Positions 8,727-17,488 are shown, counted from the first letter of the stretch. The stretch is 64,000 bases of DNA from Gloeotrichia echinulata CP02 (GCA_038087035.1 CP051187.1:6578001-6642000); one strand, 5' to 3'. Notes: generated by a model not told the origin, from the letters alone. Numbers and translations: made by a program.

Positions 8727-9977
8727 ATGCCATTTTCGACCACCATTCCTGCAAAAATCGACCTGGCGATTATTGGTGCTGGGCCTCATGCTCTGACCTT
8801 AACTAGCCATTTGCTGCAAAAACGCGAGAGTATACGGAGTAAAGTTGTCGTATTTGACCCCAGCGGTAGGTGGATGAGTCGATGGGAACACCAATTTGCG
8901 GCGTTAGAAATTCCCCATTTGCGATCGCCTGTTGTCCATCATCCCGAACCCAACCCGTTTGCTTTCAGGAAATTTGTTGAATCTCAAAATCGTCCCCAGG
9001 AACTTTTCCCCCCCTATGATTTACCAGGAACGCAACTATTTGGGGATTTTTGCTTTGATGTGATTCGCGTGCGTCAGTTACACGAGCAAGTTATCCCCAA
9101 AGCAGTGCGGCGCATTGAACCTTTACCTAATCATATGCGATCGCAATTTCGCCTCAGCTTGGAAGATGAACAAACGATAATTGCTCGGCGGGTGGTGCTA
9201 GCAACCGGTAGCGGTCAAGTGCAGATACCTGATTGGGTCAAGGAGATTGAGTCAGGGTATCCTGAAGATAGACTTCGCCATTCGCAAACCGTAGATTTAC
9301 GTACTTCCCAGCTGATGAATCAAAGAGTGTTGATTGTCGGTGGTGGGTTGACCAGTGGACATTTAGCAGTAGGTGCGATCGCTCGTGGTGCAAAGGTACA
9401 GCTGATGATTCGGCGTCAGTTATCAGAAAAATTATTTGATGCTGACCCAGGGTGGTTAGGGCCAAAGTATCTCAAAGGCTTTTTTGCTGAATCTGATTGG
9501 GAGCAAAGGGCGGCGATGATTCAGCAAGCGCGTAATGGTGGTTCTATGACACCTGCGATCGCTACCCAATTACGGCGAGAAGTGCGTAATGGTAAAATCA
9601 GAATTGATGAAAATTGTCAAGTAGTAAAAGCCGAATGGTTGGGTGAAAATTGGCAAGTGGAATGTAGTGATGGTACTCACCATGAGTGTGATTATATTTG
9701 GCTATCCACAGGAACTAAATTTGATGTCACCAGCGAACCCTTATTAAAGGACATTTTCCAGACTTACCCGATTCCTGTGGTTAAAGGTTTGCCGGTTTTA
9801 GATTCTTCTCTGCGTTGGCCTGGGTGTGAATTATTCATTATGGGTGGTTTAGCTGCTTTACAAGTAGGACCGACAGCCCGGAATTTATCAGGTGCAAGAA
9901 TGGCTTGTGAGAAAATCGTGCCAGCTATTGTCAAGCCAAGTTTAGCTTTTTCTTATATTGGCATACAAGCGGGCTAG
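8727..9977 (+). CDS. FAD/NAD(P)-binding oxidoreductase, Zur-associated
   Basis: A 416-residue flavoprotein with two Rossmann motifs: GAGPHA at residues 17-22 for FAD and GGGLTSG at about 204-210 for NAD(P). The ATGSG and LSTGT segments after each are typical of N-hydroxylating and Baeyer-Villiger-type flavin monooxygenases and of the lysine/ornithine N-hydroxylase fold. The substrate is unknown. Its own Zur box and position between hemB and thrS suggest a function in zinc limitation, perhaps making or modifying a metallophore, but no NRPS or siderophore genes are nearby. It could equally be a redox-protective enzyme. Confidence 0.75.
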   Translation: MPFSTTIPAKIDLAIIGAGPHALTLTSHLLQKRESIRSKVVVFDPSGRWMSRWEHQFAALEIPHLRSPVVHHPEPNPFAFRKFVESQNRPQELFPPYDLPGTQLFGDFCFDVIRVRQLHEQVIPKAVRRIEPLPNHMRSQFRLSLEDEQTIIARRVVLATGSGQVQIPDWVKEIESGYPEDRLRHSQTVDLRTSQLMNQRVLIVGGGLTSGHLAVGAIARGAKVQLMIRRQLSEKLFDADPGWLGPKYLKGFFAESDWEQRAAMIQQARNGGSMTPAIATQLRREVRNGKIRIDENCQVVKAEWLGENWQVECSDGTHHECDYIWLSTGTKFDVTSEPLLKDIFQTYPIPVVKGLPVLDSSLRWPGCELFIMGGLAALQVGPTARNLSGARMACEKIVPAIVKPSLAFSYIGIQAG

Positions 9978-10044
9978 CTCAGATCTTGCACCTTTACGCA
10001 TAAACCATGAATCGACAAAAAATATGTGATGTATCTTACCTTAC

Positions 10045-10145
10045 ACCAGTCTTTGCGTAAATAGACCACGCCGTAGGGGCGCAAGGCCTTGCGCCCCTAA
10101 AATGTATTGGGTTATGTGTGGTTCAATCAACTGAAAATTGCTGTA
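10045..10145. mobile_element. MITE-like palindromic repeat, GCGCAAGG core
   Basis: Member of a family (others at 13186, 14005, 33926, 35666, 57186, 59652). It has outer arms of the form GTAAATAGACCACG and TGGTTCAATCAACTGAAAATTGCTGTAA around a perfect palindrome centred near 10086 (half-site TAGGGGCGCAAGG). No transposase is encoded, so it must be moved in trans if mobile. Confidence 0.8.
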
Positions 10146-10214
10146 AAATCCCATACTGAAAAAAACAACAAACCCAAAACCTGGTTGTTGCAAAAAACTA
10201 TTTTTGCGTTAATA

Positions 10215-10229
10215 TGATAACGATTCTCA
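10215..10229 (+). promoter_or_regulatory. Zur-type box upstream of thrS
   Basis: TGATAACGATTCTCA has both half-sites of the Zur consensus, each with minor change. It ends 12 bases before the thrS start codon and probably controls thrS together with the adjoining COG0523 gene. Confidence 0.8.
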
Positions 10230-10241
10230 TTATTTGAAGAT

Positions 10242-12098
10242 ATGGTCAGCTCCTTAACCCAACCCCAGGACAACTTGAGCCAGCACGACGGTGAGAACCT
10301 GACGCGGATTCGTCACACCTGCGCTCATATAATGGCAATGGCAGTGCAAAAGCTATTTCCAGGGACTAAAGTAGCAACTGGCCCAGTTACAGACATCGGG
10401 TTTTACTACGACTTCGATTGTCCAGTTAGCATCACTCCCGATGACTTGGAAAAAATTGAGGGACAAATGCGGCGGATAATTAAAGCAAACCTCCCGATTA
10501 TCCGCGAAGAGGTGGAACGGGAGGAAATTCGCGCCGAAATTGCCGAATTGAATGAACCTTATAAGTTAGAAATATTAGACCGCATTCCCCCAGGGGAGAC
10601 AATCACCCGCTATTTTATTGGTAGTCCCGATAGTGGTAAACCGGAATCTTCATTGTTTGTCACAGAGATTCAACCACCAACTAACTATTGGTGGGATTTG
10701 TGTGCAGGGCCACACATTAATTTTACTGGTGAAATCGCGGCTGATGGATTTAAATTGTTGAATATTGCTGGTGCTTATTGGCAAGGAGATGAAAGCAAAC
10801 CCCAGCTACAACGAGTTTATGGTACAGCTTGGGAAAGCAAAGAACAACTACAAGCTTACCTCAAACAACAAGAAGAAGCCTTACGCCGCGATCACAGAAA
10901 GTTAGGTCAAGAACTGAATTTGTTTAGTATTCAAGAAGAAGCTGGTGGTGGCTTAGTTTTTTGGCATCCAAAAGGAGCAAGGATTCGCTATATTATTGAA
11001 GATTATTGGCGTAAATCTCATCTAGAATCTGGTTATGAATTACTCTATACACCCCATGTAGCAAATCTTGATTTATGGAAAACATCGGGACATTTTGATT
11101 TTTATCAAGAGAATATGTTTGACTCGATGGATGTGGAAAATCAGGCTTATCAAATCAAGCCGATGAATTGTCCATTTCATGTTTTAACTTACAAAAATCA
11201 ACTACATTCCTATCGAGAATTACCTTTGAGATGGGCAGAATTAGGCACTGTTTACCGTTATGAACGTTCTGGGGCGCTACATGGTTTAATGAGGGTGAGG
11301 GGATTTACTCAAGATGATGCTCATATCTTCTGTTTACCTGAGCAAATCGCCGATGAGATTTTAGGAGTTTTAAATCTCACAGAGCAGATTTTGTCAGATT
11401 TTGGCTTTAACAATTATCAAGTGAATCTTTCTACTCGTCCTGATAAATCAGTGGGAACTGATGAAGTTTGGGAATTAGCAACGGTAGCGTTAAAGCAAGC
11501 TTTAAATGCTAAAGGCTGGAATTATGTTGTGGATGAAGGGGGTGGTGCTTTCTATGGACCCAAAATAGATATAAAAATCCAAGATGCAATTGGTCGTTTG
11601 TGGCAATGTTCCACGATTCAGGTAGATTTTAATTTACCTGAACGTTTTAATATGGAATATATTGCCGCTGATAGTAGTCGCCAACGACCAATTATGATTC
11701 ATCGAGCTATATTTGGCTCATTGGAACGTTTTTTTGGGATTCTCATCGAGAATTATGCTGGTGATTTTCCCTTATGGTTAGCACCAGTGCAACTGCGATT
11801 ATTACCTGTAAGTGATGATTTTCGAGAGTATGCAGGATCAGTAGCCAACTCTTTGCAAAAATCTGGATTTAGGGTAGAAATAGATAGCAGTGGTGAACGT
11901 TTAGGTAAACAAATTCGCACAGCGGAGTTAGAAAAAATTCCAGTTGTGGCTGTTGTGGGTAAAAAAGAGGTGCAAACCCAAACCTTGAGTGTCAGAACTA
12001 GACAATCTGGGGATTTAGGGGAGCTAAATTTAAATCAACTTGTAAATGCTTTACAAGCTGCGATAAACAACAAAACAGTAATTCAAAACCAAATCTAG
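10242..12098 (+). CDS. thrS: Threonyl-tRNA synthetase (Zur-regulated type)
   Basis: A 618-residue class II aminoacyl-tRNA synthetase that charges tRNA-Thr. The N-terminus begins directly with the editing domain (HTCAHIMAMAVQKLFPG, with the conserved HxxxH) and lacks the TGS domain of longer ThrRS. The catalytic zinc ligands are kept: Cys in PMNCPFH (about 308), His in QDDAHIF (about 359) and His in MIHRAIFGS (about 487). The enzyme thus still appears to need zinc. A Zur-controlled second ThrRS is known from Anabaena; it may secure threonylation when the housekeeping enzyme fails. The COG0523 metallochaperone gene starts 8 bases downstream and probably supplies it with metal. Confidence 0.93.
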   Translation: MVSSLTQPQDNLSQHDGENLTRIRHTCAHIMAMAVQKLFPGTKVATGPVTDIGFYYDFDCPVSITPDDLEKIEGQMRRIIKANLPIIREEVEREEIRAEIAELNEPYKLEILDRIPPGETITRYFIGSPDSGKPESSLFVTEIQPPTNYWWDLCAGPHINFTGEIAADGFKLLNIAGAYWQGDESKPQLQRVYGTAWESKEQLQAYLKQQEEALRRDHRKLGQELNLFSIQEEAGGGLVFWHPKGARIRYIIEDYWRKSHLESGYELLYTPHVANLDLWKTSGHFDFYQENMFDSMDVENQAYQIKPMNCPFHVLTYKNQLHSYRELPLRWAELGTVYRYERSGALHGLMRVRGFTQDDAHIFCLPEQIADEILGVLNLTEQILSDFGFNNYQVNLSTRPDKSVGTDEVWELATVALKQALNAKGWNYVVDEGGGAFYGPKIDIKIQDAIGRLWQCSTIQVDFNLPERFNMEYIAADSSRQRPIMIHRAIFGSLERFFGILIENYAGDFPLWLAPVQLRLLPVSDDFREYAGSVANSLQKSGFRVEIDSSGERLGKQIRTAELEKIPVVAVVGKKEVQTQTLSVRTRQSGDLGELNLNQLVNALQAAINNKTVIQNQI

Positions 12099-12106
12099 TT
12101 TTAATT

Positions 12107-13111
12107 ATGAGTGAATTCATTGATCTTCCTAAACGGGGAATGCCTGTTACCATTATTACCGGGTTTTTAGGTAGTGGTAAAACTACACTGCTCAATCAAA
12201 TTCTCAAAAATAAACAAGATTTAAAAGTCGCCGTCCTCGTCAACGAATTTGGCGATATTGACATTGATAGCCAATTGCTAGTTTCTGTAGACCAAGATAT
12301 GGTAGAACTGAGCAATGGCTGTATATGCTGCACCATAAATGATGGTTTAGTTGATGCAGTTTATCGCGTTTTAGAACGAGAAGAACGGATTGATTATCTG
12401 GTAATTGAAACTACAGGTGTTGCTGACCCATTGCCGATTATTTTAACATTTTTGGGTACAGAACTCAGAGATTTAACCACCCTCGACTCTATTATTACTT
12501 TGGTCGATGCTGAGACATTTGACGCTAACCATTTCCATAGTGAAGCTGCTTTAAAACAGCTAACCTATGGAGATATTATTCTTGTGAATAAAACCGACTT
12601 AGTTAACGAAGGAAAAATTAAAGAACTAGAAGCTTACATCAGTAATGTGAAAGTGGGCGCGAGAATTATTCGCACTCAACATGGGCAGGTGGCGTTACCA
12701 TTAATTTTAGATGTGGGATTAACTCCCACAGATGAGTATACTGCTGATAATGTGGAAGATGCCGATGACCATCACCATCATCATCATCATCACCATGACC
12801 ATCACCATCATCACTCCCATCATTTAGAAAATGATGGATTTGTGTCCATCTCTTTTCAAACAGATAGACCCTTTGATGTGCATAAATTTGAGAATTTTCT
12901 CACGGAAGAAATGCCACAAAATGTATTTCGAGCGAAGGGGATTTTGTGGTTTACCGATAGTGGCTTACGCCATATCTTTCAACTGAGTGGATCTCGTTAT
13001 AACTTACATGCCGATGAATGGTATACTCCACCGAAAAATCAGGTAGTTTTTATTGGTAGGAAGTTAGATGCCAATGAAATTCATTCCCAACTTAACAAAT
13101 GTTTGCTATGA
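12107..13111 (+). CDS. COG0523 G3E GTPase, zinc metallochaperone with His-rich loop
   Basis: A 334-residue CobW/COG0523 GTPase. Walker A is GFLGSGKTT at residues 19-27, the metal-binding CxCC motif is GCICCT at about 72-75, and the guanine-specificity motif NKTD is at about 160. Residues about 221-242 form an almost pure histidine run, a likely zinc store. The CobW C-terminal domain follows (FVSISFQTDRPFDVHKFENFL). Zur-regulated members of this family, such as ZagA in Bacillus, deliver zinc to selected client enzymes. Co-transcription with thrS, whose active site is a zinc site, and closeness to the zinc enzyme FolE make those two the best client candidates. Confidence 0.93.
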   Translation: MSEFIDLPKRGMPVTIITGFLGSGKTTLLNQILKNKQDLKVAVLVNEFGDIDIDSQLLVSVDQDMVELSNGCICCTINDGLVDAVYRVLEREERIDYLVIETTGVADPLPIILTFLGTELRDLTTLDSIITLVDAETFDANHFHSEAALKQLTYGDIILVNKTDLVNEGKIKELEAYISNVKVGARIIRTQHGQVALPLILDVGLTPTDEYTADNVEDADDHHHHHHHHHDHHHHHSHHLENDGFVSISFQTDRPFDVHKFENFLTEEMPQNVFRAKGILWFTDSGLRHIFQLSGSRYNLHADEWYTPPKNQVVFIGRKLDANEIHSQLNKCLL

Positions 13112-13185
13112 TTAAGGAATGTTAAGTAAAACATAATTTACTTAATAGTTATGAGCCATTTATTTCTAAATAGACTCATAGCGCT

Positions 13186-13281
13186 TACAGCGTTTTTCAG
13201 TTGAATAGACCAGGTGGTAGGGGTGCAAGGCCTTGCGCCCCTACGAGTATCTGTGGTTCAAAGAAATAAAAATTGCTGTAA
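13186..13281. mobile_element. MITE-like palindromic repeat, GCGCAAGG core
   Basis: Starts TTACAGCGTTTTTCAGTTGAATAGACCA and ends TGGTTCAAAGAAATAAAAATTGCTGTAA, with the palindromic GGGGTGCAAGG/CCTTGCGCCCC core at about 13218-13243. One core base differs from a perfect palindrome. It fills most of the space between the COG0523 gene and folE, so folE probably has its own promoter. Confidence 0.8.
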
Positions 13282-13323
13282 AGTATTGGGCAACAAGTAA
13301 TCCTTATCAATCAAACACAGAAA

Positions 13324-13974
13324 ATGACTTTATCGATTCGTCCCGATATGAATTCTGCTGCTCAGATAATGTCATCTTTATCTACTCAGCAGGTGGCGAC
13401 TGTCACAGAAGCGGAAATGATGCAAGCTGTGCGGACTTTGCTGATTGGATTAGGAGAAAATCCTGACAGAGAAGGGTTAAAAGATACTCCCAAGCGAGTT
13501 GTCAAAGCCTTGCAGTTTCTCACAAAGGGATATCATGAATCTTTAGATGAACTGCTAAATGGAGCAGTATTTACCGAAGATGCCAACGAAATGGTATTAA
13601 TTCGGGATATCGATATTTTCAGTTCCTGCGAGCATCATATCTTGCCAATTATTGGTCGCGCTCATGTTGCCTATATTCCTAACGGCAAGGTGATAGGATT
13701 ATCGAAGATAGCCCGCATTTGTGAAATGTATGCTCGACGTTTGCAAGTGCAAGAACGTCTCACCTTACAAATTGCTGATGCGTTGCAAGGGTTACTCAAA
13801 CCTCAAGGGGTTGCAGTAGTCATAGAAGCAACCCACATGTGCATGGTGATGCGCGGCGTGCAAAAACCTGGTTCTTGGACTGTTACTAGTGCAATGCGCG
13901 GTGTATTTTCAGAAGATGGACGCACTCGTGAGGAGTTTATGAATTTAGTCCGACACAACGCCAATTTTCATTAA
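13324..13974 (+). CDS. folE: GTP cyclohydrolase I
   Basis: A 216-residue enzyme converting GTP to dihydroneopterin triphosphate, the first step to folate and pterins. The zinc ligands are present: Cys in SSCEHHIL (about residue 102), the adjacent histidines, and Cys in THMCMVMRG (about 172). It is therefore the zinc-dependent FolE IA type rather than the zinc-free IB type. I see no Zur box directly upstream, but it lies inside the Zur cluster and next to a COG0523 gene. An alternative start (MNSAAQIM) exists eight codons in. Confidence 0.95.
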   Translation: MTLSIRPDMNSAAQIMSSLSTQQVATVTEAEMMQAVRTLLIGLGENPDREGLKDTPKRVVKALQFLTKGYHESLDELLNGAVFTEDANEMVLIRDIDIFSSCEHHILPIIGRAHVAYIPNGKVIGLSKIARICEMYARRLQVQERLTLQIADALQGLLKPQGVAVVIEATHMCMVMRGVQKPGSWTVTSAMRGVFSEDGRTREEFMNLVRHNANFH

Positions 13975-14004
13975 ATAGTTTGTAGGGTGGGTCAGTACCG
14001 ATAA

Positions 14005-14110
14005 TTACAGCAATTTTCAGTTGATTGAACCACACATAACCCAATACATTGTAGGGGCGCAAGGCCTTGCGCCCCTACGGCGTGGTCTATTTACGTGAAA
14101 ACTGCTGTAA
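14005..14110. mobile_element. MITE-like palindromic repeat, GCGCAAGG core
   Basis: Outer inverted repeat TTACAGCAATTTTCAGTT (left) and GTGAAAACTGCTGTAA (right), with inner arms GAACCACA and GTGGTC. The core palindrome is at about 14051-14079. This is one of the most complete copies in the window and defines the element's ends. A bare core (half-site GGGCGCAAGG) occurs again at 14158-14186. Confidence 0.85.
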
Positions 14111-14236
14111 GCTGATTTTCGTTTGTGTTGGCGGACTTAGGACAAATCCTGAACGCCTTACGGGCGCAAGGCCTTGCGCCCCTACAAAATTTGTGTCCAA
14201 GGCCTTGATCCGCTAAAAAATTTGTGCGGACGTACT

Positions 14237-14251
14237 TAAAAATGATTATCA
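14237..14251 (+). promoter_or_regulatory. Zur-type box upstream of CobW-like gene
   Basis: TAAAAATGATTATCA has a perfect right half and a 5/7 left half. It ends only seven bases before the start codon at 14259, so repressor binding would also cover the translation start region of the template. Confidence 0.75.
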
Positions 14252-14258
14252 TTTTATT

Positions 14259-15032
14259 ATGACTATACCAATTATTACCGTCGTTGCAGGTCCAACTGGA
14301 TCTGGAAAAACCACCTGGATTTGCCAACAAATCCGAGATATCGCCGCTGTAGAAAAAGTAATATATTTTAGCCCTGGTACGGGGAATGTTCCCATTGATC
14401 AAAACCGTATAGCTGCTGAATTTCCAGGTATACAAATCTTTGGTGACGGTCAGGAAATTGAATTTGTTCACCAAATACCCCAAGCAGATGCAGTTTACAT
14501 CGAGATAGGATTTTACTTACAATTAGGAGCCATAGCATTCGTATTAGATAATCTCACCTACCGTGCGATCGCAGTTTTACCACCCCACCTGCAAAACTCT
14601 GAATACCATAATTGGGCACAAGAAATCATCCAGGGCGCACCAGCCTTAACTAACACTGTAGAAAATTTATGGCGAGCGGCTAGCAGCGGTCAAGTGATTG
14701 ACCAAAACAGTGTAGAGGAATTTTGGTACGAAATCACCCACGGTGCTTATGGTATTGTCACCCGTGCCAAAGGAATTTTTGATGTGAACGATGGTAGGTC
14801 ACTTTACGGTGATTTTGTCGCTGATGTTCCCCAGACAGATTTTCTGGAATTAGATCTACCGCGCTACTTAGAAGGTAGACCCCAGCGTTTTTCGGGTTTA
14901 GAAGTGGTAGGGACAAATTTGAATGAAGCAGCTTTAAGACAAACTTTATCAGATTGCTGTTTATCTGATGTGGCAATTTTGCAATATCAACAACAGGTAA
15001 AAGAGATTTTATTACAGGAGCAACAAGCGTGA
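14259..15032 (+). CDS. CobW-like P-loop protein, degenerate COG0523
   Basis: A 257-residue protein with a P-loop (GPTGSGKTT, residues 11-19) and a C-terminal part resembling the CobW C-terminal domain (VTRAKGIFDVNDGRSLYGDF, then RPQRFSGLEVVG). It lacks the CxCC metal motif and the NKxD guanine motif of true COG0523 GTPases, so nucleotide specificity and metal binding are uncertain. A CC pair occurs near the C-terminus (SDCCLSD). The gene has its own Zur box and overlaps the next gene by four bases, so the three genes 14259-16662 probably form one zinc-responsive operon. Function unknown beyond a likely role in zinc allocation. Confidence 0.7.
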   Translation: MTIPIITVVAGPTGSGKTTWICQQIRDIAAVEKVIYFSPGTGNVPIDQNRIAAEFPGIQIFGDGQEIEFVHQIPQADAVYIEIGFYLQLGAIAFVLDNLTYRAIAVLPPHLQNSEYHNWAQEIIQGAPALTNTVENLWRAASSGQVIDQNSVEEFWYEITHGAYGIVTRAKGIFDVNDGRSLYGDFVADVPQTDFLELDLPRYLEGRPQRFSGLEVVGTNLNEAALRQTLSDCCLSDVAILQYQQQVKEILLQEQQA

Positions 15033-15838
15033 AAATAGCCGTCATGTCATGTATTCATGGAAATTCTGCCGCTTTGGATGCTGTATTATTAGATATCGAC
15101 CAGCAAAAAGCTGACAAAATCTTTTGTGTTGGTGATTTGGTCGGATATGGCCCCGATCCTAACGCAGTTGTCGCCCAAATTCGCTCTTTAGATATTCCCA
15201 CCTGCGCTGGCTGCTGGGATGAGGATATTGTAGAAGGTTTGAACGCTTGTGATTGCAGTTACCCCTCATTATTGGCAGAAAAAAGAGGTCAGCAAGCTCA
15301 CGACTGGACTAATAAACAAATTACCCCAGAAAATCGCGAATTTTTAGCCAAATTACCCCATAGTCTCAAAGAAGGAAATTTGGCTTTTGTTCACGGTAGC
15401 CCTCACAGCAACCATGAGTATTTGTTGCCTGAACTAGACGCTTTTGTTGCACTAGAGCGAGTAATTTCCACAGGTGCAGATATTCTATTTTGTGGACATA
15501 CTCATGTACCTTATGTCCGCACTCTGGACGGTGGTCAGCTAAATGTCCGCTTTGGTAGAGGAGACGCAGTAGAGGAAATCAGCTTTAAGACGCCTCTCAA
15601 ACGGATTGTGAATGTAGGTTCAGTGGGAGAACCGCGACATGGGCGACCAAATGCAACATACGTGATTTATGATACTGAAAATCAAGAAATTAAATTGCGG
15701 GAAGTTGCTTACAATTATCAGCAAACCTGTGCAGCAATTATCGAGAAAGGTTTACCAGCAATTTTTGCTTGGCGGTTAGCCCAGGGGTTGGAATATGCAG
15801 AACGGGCTGATGACCCAACACATGTTTGCACAAGGTAA
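15029..15838 (+). CDS. Calcineurin-like metallophosphoesterase, altered metal motifs
   Basis: A 269-residue protein of the YfcE/COG0639 phosphoesterase type, starting with GTG overlapping the previous stop. Motifs in order: SCIHGNSAALDAV (normally SDIHGN), CVGDLVGYGPDP, AGCWDED (normally GNHD), FVHGSPH and FCGHTHVPY. The first aspartate is a cysteine and the GNHD asparagine-histidine pair reads Cys-Trp, so the dinuclear metal site is changed. It may use another metal arrangement or be catalytically weak. Its place in a Zur-controlled operon suggests that the change matters in zinc shortage. Confidence 0.8.
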   Translation: MKIAVMSCIHGNSAALDAVLLDIDQQKADKIFCVGDLVGYGPDPNAVVAQIRSLDIPTCAGCWDEDIVEGLNACDCSYPSLLAEKRGQQAHDWTNKQITPENREFLAKLPHSLKEGNLAFVHGSPHSNHEYLLPELDAFVALERVISTGADILFCGHTHVPYVRTLDGGQLNVRFGRGDAVEEISFKTPLKRIVNVGSVGEPRHGRPNATYVIYDTENQEIKLREVAYNYQQTCAAIIEKGLPAIFAWRLAQGLEYAERADDPTHVCTR

Positions 15839-15900
15839 TCTCTCTCCTCCTCTGCGCCCCTCTGCGCTTTCCTTTGCGTTCCTCTGCGTTAAAAAAAAAT

Positions 15901-16662
15901 ATGAATAAATGGGCGATTTTAAGCGGAATTGAAGCTAATTTAGCAGCTTATGAAGCGGTGATGACCGATATTAAGCGTCAGGGTAATCAGGTAGAAGCTT
16001 TGTATATATTAGGCGATTTGGTCGGACCTAGACCAGAAGCCGAGAAGTTGGTAGAACGAGTGCTTAACCCACGTCGTGGAGAATTAGAACCGCTGATTTG
16101 TAAAGGATGGTGGGAAGAACAGTGTTTGATTTTGCACGCTTTGGGGCCGACTGGAGACGCGCCTGAGTTGATGGCAAAATATGGGGGGGATACTGCCAAA
16201 ATGTTGTGGGATTGTGTTTCCCGCAAGACGGTACAATGGTTACGAAACCTTGATTTTGGTTTTTTTGAATTGGATTGTTTGTTGATTCACGGTTCCACGG
16301 TAGGTGTGGATGACGAACTGACGCCAGAAACTCCGCCAATTCAAATGCTGGATAGACTGTCGCGGATGGAAGCGAATAACCTGTTTTGCGGTCGTTCTGG
16401 TTTAACTTTTCAGTATCAGCTGCAAGCTGGTTCCATCACCACTGCACTCACCACCCTTGATCACCAAGTGTCTCCCCAAACTGTTACCGTTACCCCGCGT
16501 CAAGTAATTGGGGTGGGGAATGTGGGACGGACTCAAGGTCAAGCTATCTATACTCTCTACCACCCTGGTACGAATAAAGTGGAATTCAAGACTGTTTATT
16601 ATGCTGGGAGTAAGGGGTTTCAAAGCCAGCGTCAGGGGAAAAAATATAAATCTAGCTTTTAA
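15901..16662 (+). CDS. Metallophosphoesterase-like paralog, probably inactive
   Basis: A 253-residue paralog of the preceding protein. I chose ATG at 15901 because the 62 bases before it are a repetitive CTCTGCG sequence. Only GDLVG is intact among the catalytic motifs: the first reads SGIEAN instead of SDIHGN, the third KGWWEEQ instead of GNHD, and the last CGRSGL instead of GHTH. Almost all metal ligands are lost, so it should be a pseudoenzyme, perhaps a partner or regulator of the 15029 product. Confidence 0.72.
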   Translation: MNKWAILSGIEANLAAYEAVMTDIKRQGNQVEALYILGDLVGPRPEAEKLVERVLNPRRGELEPLICKGWWEEQCLILHALGPTGDAPELMAKYGGDTAKMLWDCVSRKTVQWLRNLDFGFFELDCLLIHGSTVGVDDELTPETPPIQMLDRLSRMEANNLFCGRSGLTFQYQLQAGSITTALTTLDHQVSPQTVTVTPRQVIGVGNVGRTQGQAIYTLYHPGTNKVEFKTVYYAGSKGFQSQRQGKKYKSSF

Positions 16663-17098
16663 TTCTCCAATTTTAAGACCCCACCCCTAGTCCCGCGATT
16701 TCAAACTATTTGTTTAGCCGGATAAATTTTTAGATACCTCTAAATCCACACGATATGATACCAGCTGTAGGGGCACGGCAATGCCGTGCCCCTACGCGAA
16801 ATCTATATGTATCAGCGTTTTTGTAGTATTATATGAGACTTTGAAAACACGCCCTAGCCCCTCCATCACGAGAGAGAGGGGAATAAGAGGTTGTTGGTGT
16901 AAGCAGTTCATGATGACTACTTACTCGTTAATTTTTGCATTGCCATTGACAAATTACACATGTCATGAATAATCTATTTGCATTTAGAGAATATTAATTT
17001 TGTTTGCGATCTGCTCGGTAATTTTACAAGAATGATTATCATTACTTTTGGTTATCAGGTCAAACTTGACTCTAAAATTCAAGAAAGGAAAAGTCTAA
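16663..17098. other. 436-bp intergenic region
   Basis: Holds a palindromic core at 16767-16795 with half-site GTAGGGGCACGGCA (a variant of the MITE core seen elsewhere) and the Zur-type box at 17027. The short open frames here look spurious. Confidence 0.7.
17027..17041 (+). promoter_or_regulatory. Zur-type box upstream of SCO5389-family gene
   Basis: CAAGAATGATTATCA has a perfect right half-site and a 4/7 left half. It lies 57 bases before the start codon of the gene at 17099. It is the weakest of the five boxes but shares the AATGATTATCATT core. Confidence 0.65.
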
Positions 17099-17488
17099 AT
17101 GTCATTGAATGTAAGTGTGCATCTCATCGAACAAGCCAAAGCGGGTAAGGTTGATGAAAAAGAGTTTGTCGCCACCATCAGAGAATCATTACCTTACGCT
17201 TGGGGTGTTGTAGAAGGTCTTGCAGAACGTGTAATTAGAGGTGAAGAATGGGCGAATCATCAAGTTCCGCCACCAAGTGAACAAGCACGCGCTCAATTAT
17301 TACGGATGATGGGTGGAGATGCGATTCGTGGTGCAGTTGAGCGTCACTTTGGCATAAAATTGGCTTTTCAAAATTGTCATAATGTCGCTGTTTTTCGCCC
17401 AGACCAACTGGATTCATCTGCATATCTAGATTTCGTTTCGATTCGTAGTCAAATACTCAACCAAACCCCTGAATTAGTAGACTGTTAA
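17099..17488 (+). CDS. SCO5389 family protein
   Basis: A 129-residue protein closely resembling the SCO5389 family: LPYAWGVVEGLAERV, QVPPPSEQARAQLLRMMGGDAIRGAVERHFGIKLAFQNCHNVAVF. No catalytic motif is evident; the conserved His and Cys in QNCHNVAVF could bind metal. The family function is not known to me. It is preceded by AAGAAAGGAAAAG, a fair ribosome binding site, and by a Zur-type box, so it probably belongs to the zinc-limitation response. Confidence 0.75.
   Translation: MSLNVSVHLIEQAKAGKVDEKEFVATIRESLPYAWGVVEGLAERVIRGEEWANHQVPPPSEQARAQLLRMMGGDAIRGAVERHFGIKLAFQNCHNVAVFRPDQLDSSAYLDFVSIRSQILNQTPELVDC

Noticed and set aside
15826..15900. Extended N-terminus of the second phosphoesterase-like gene
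   Set aside because: The extra 25 codons come from a CTCTGCG repeat and overlap the previous gene; the homologous start is at 15901.
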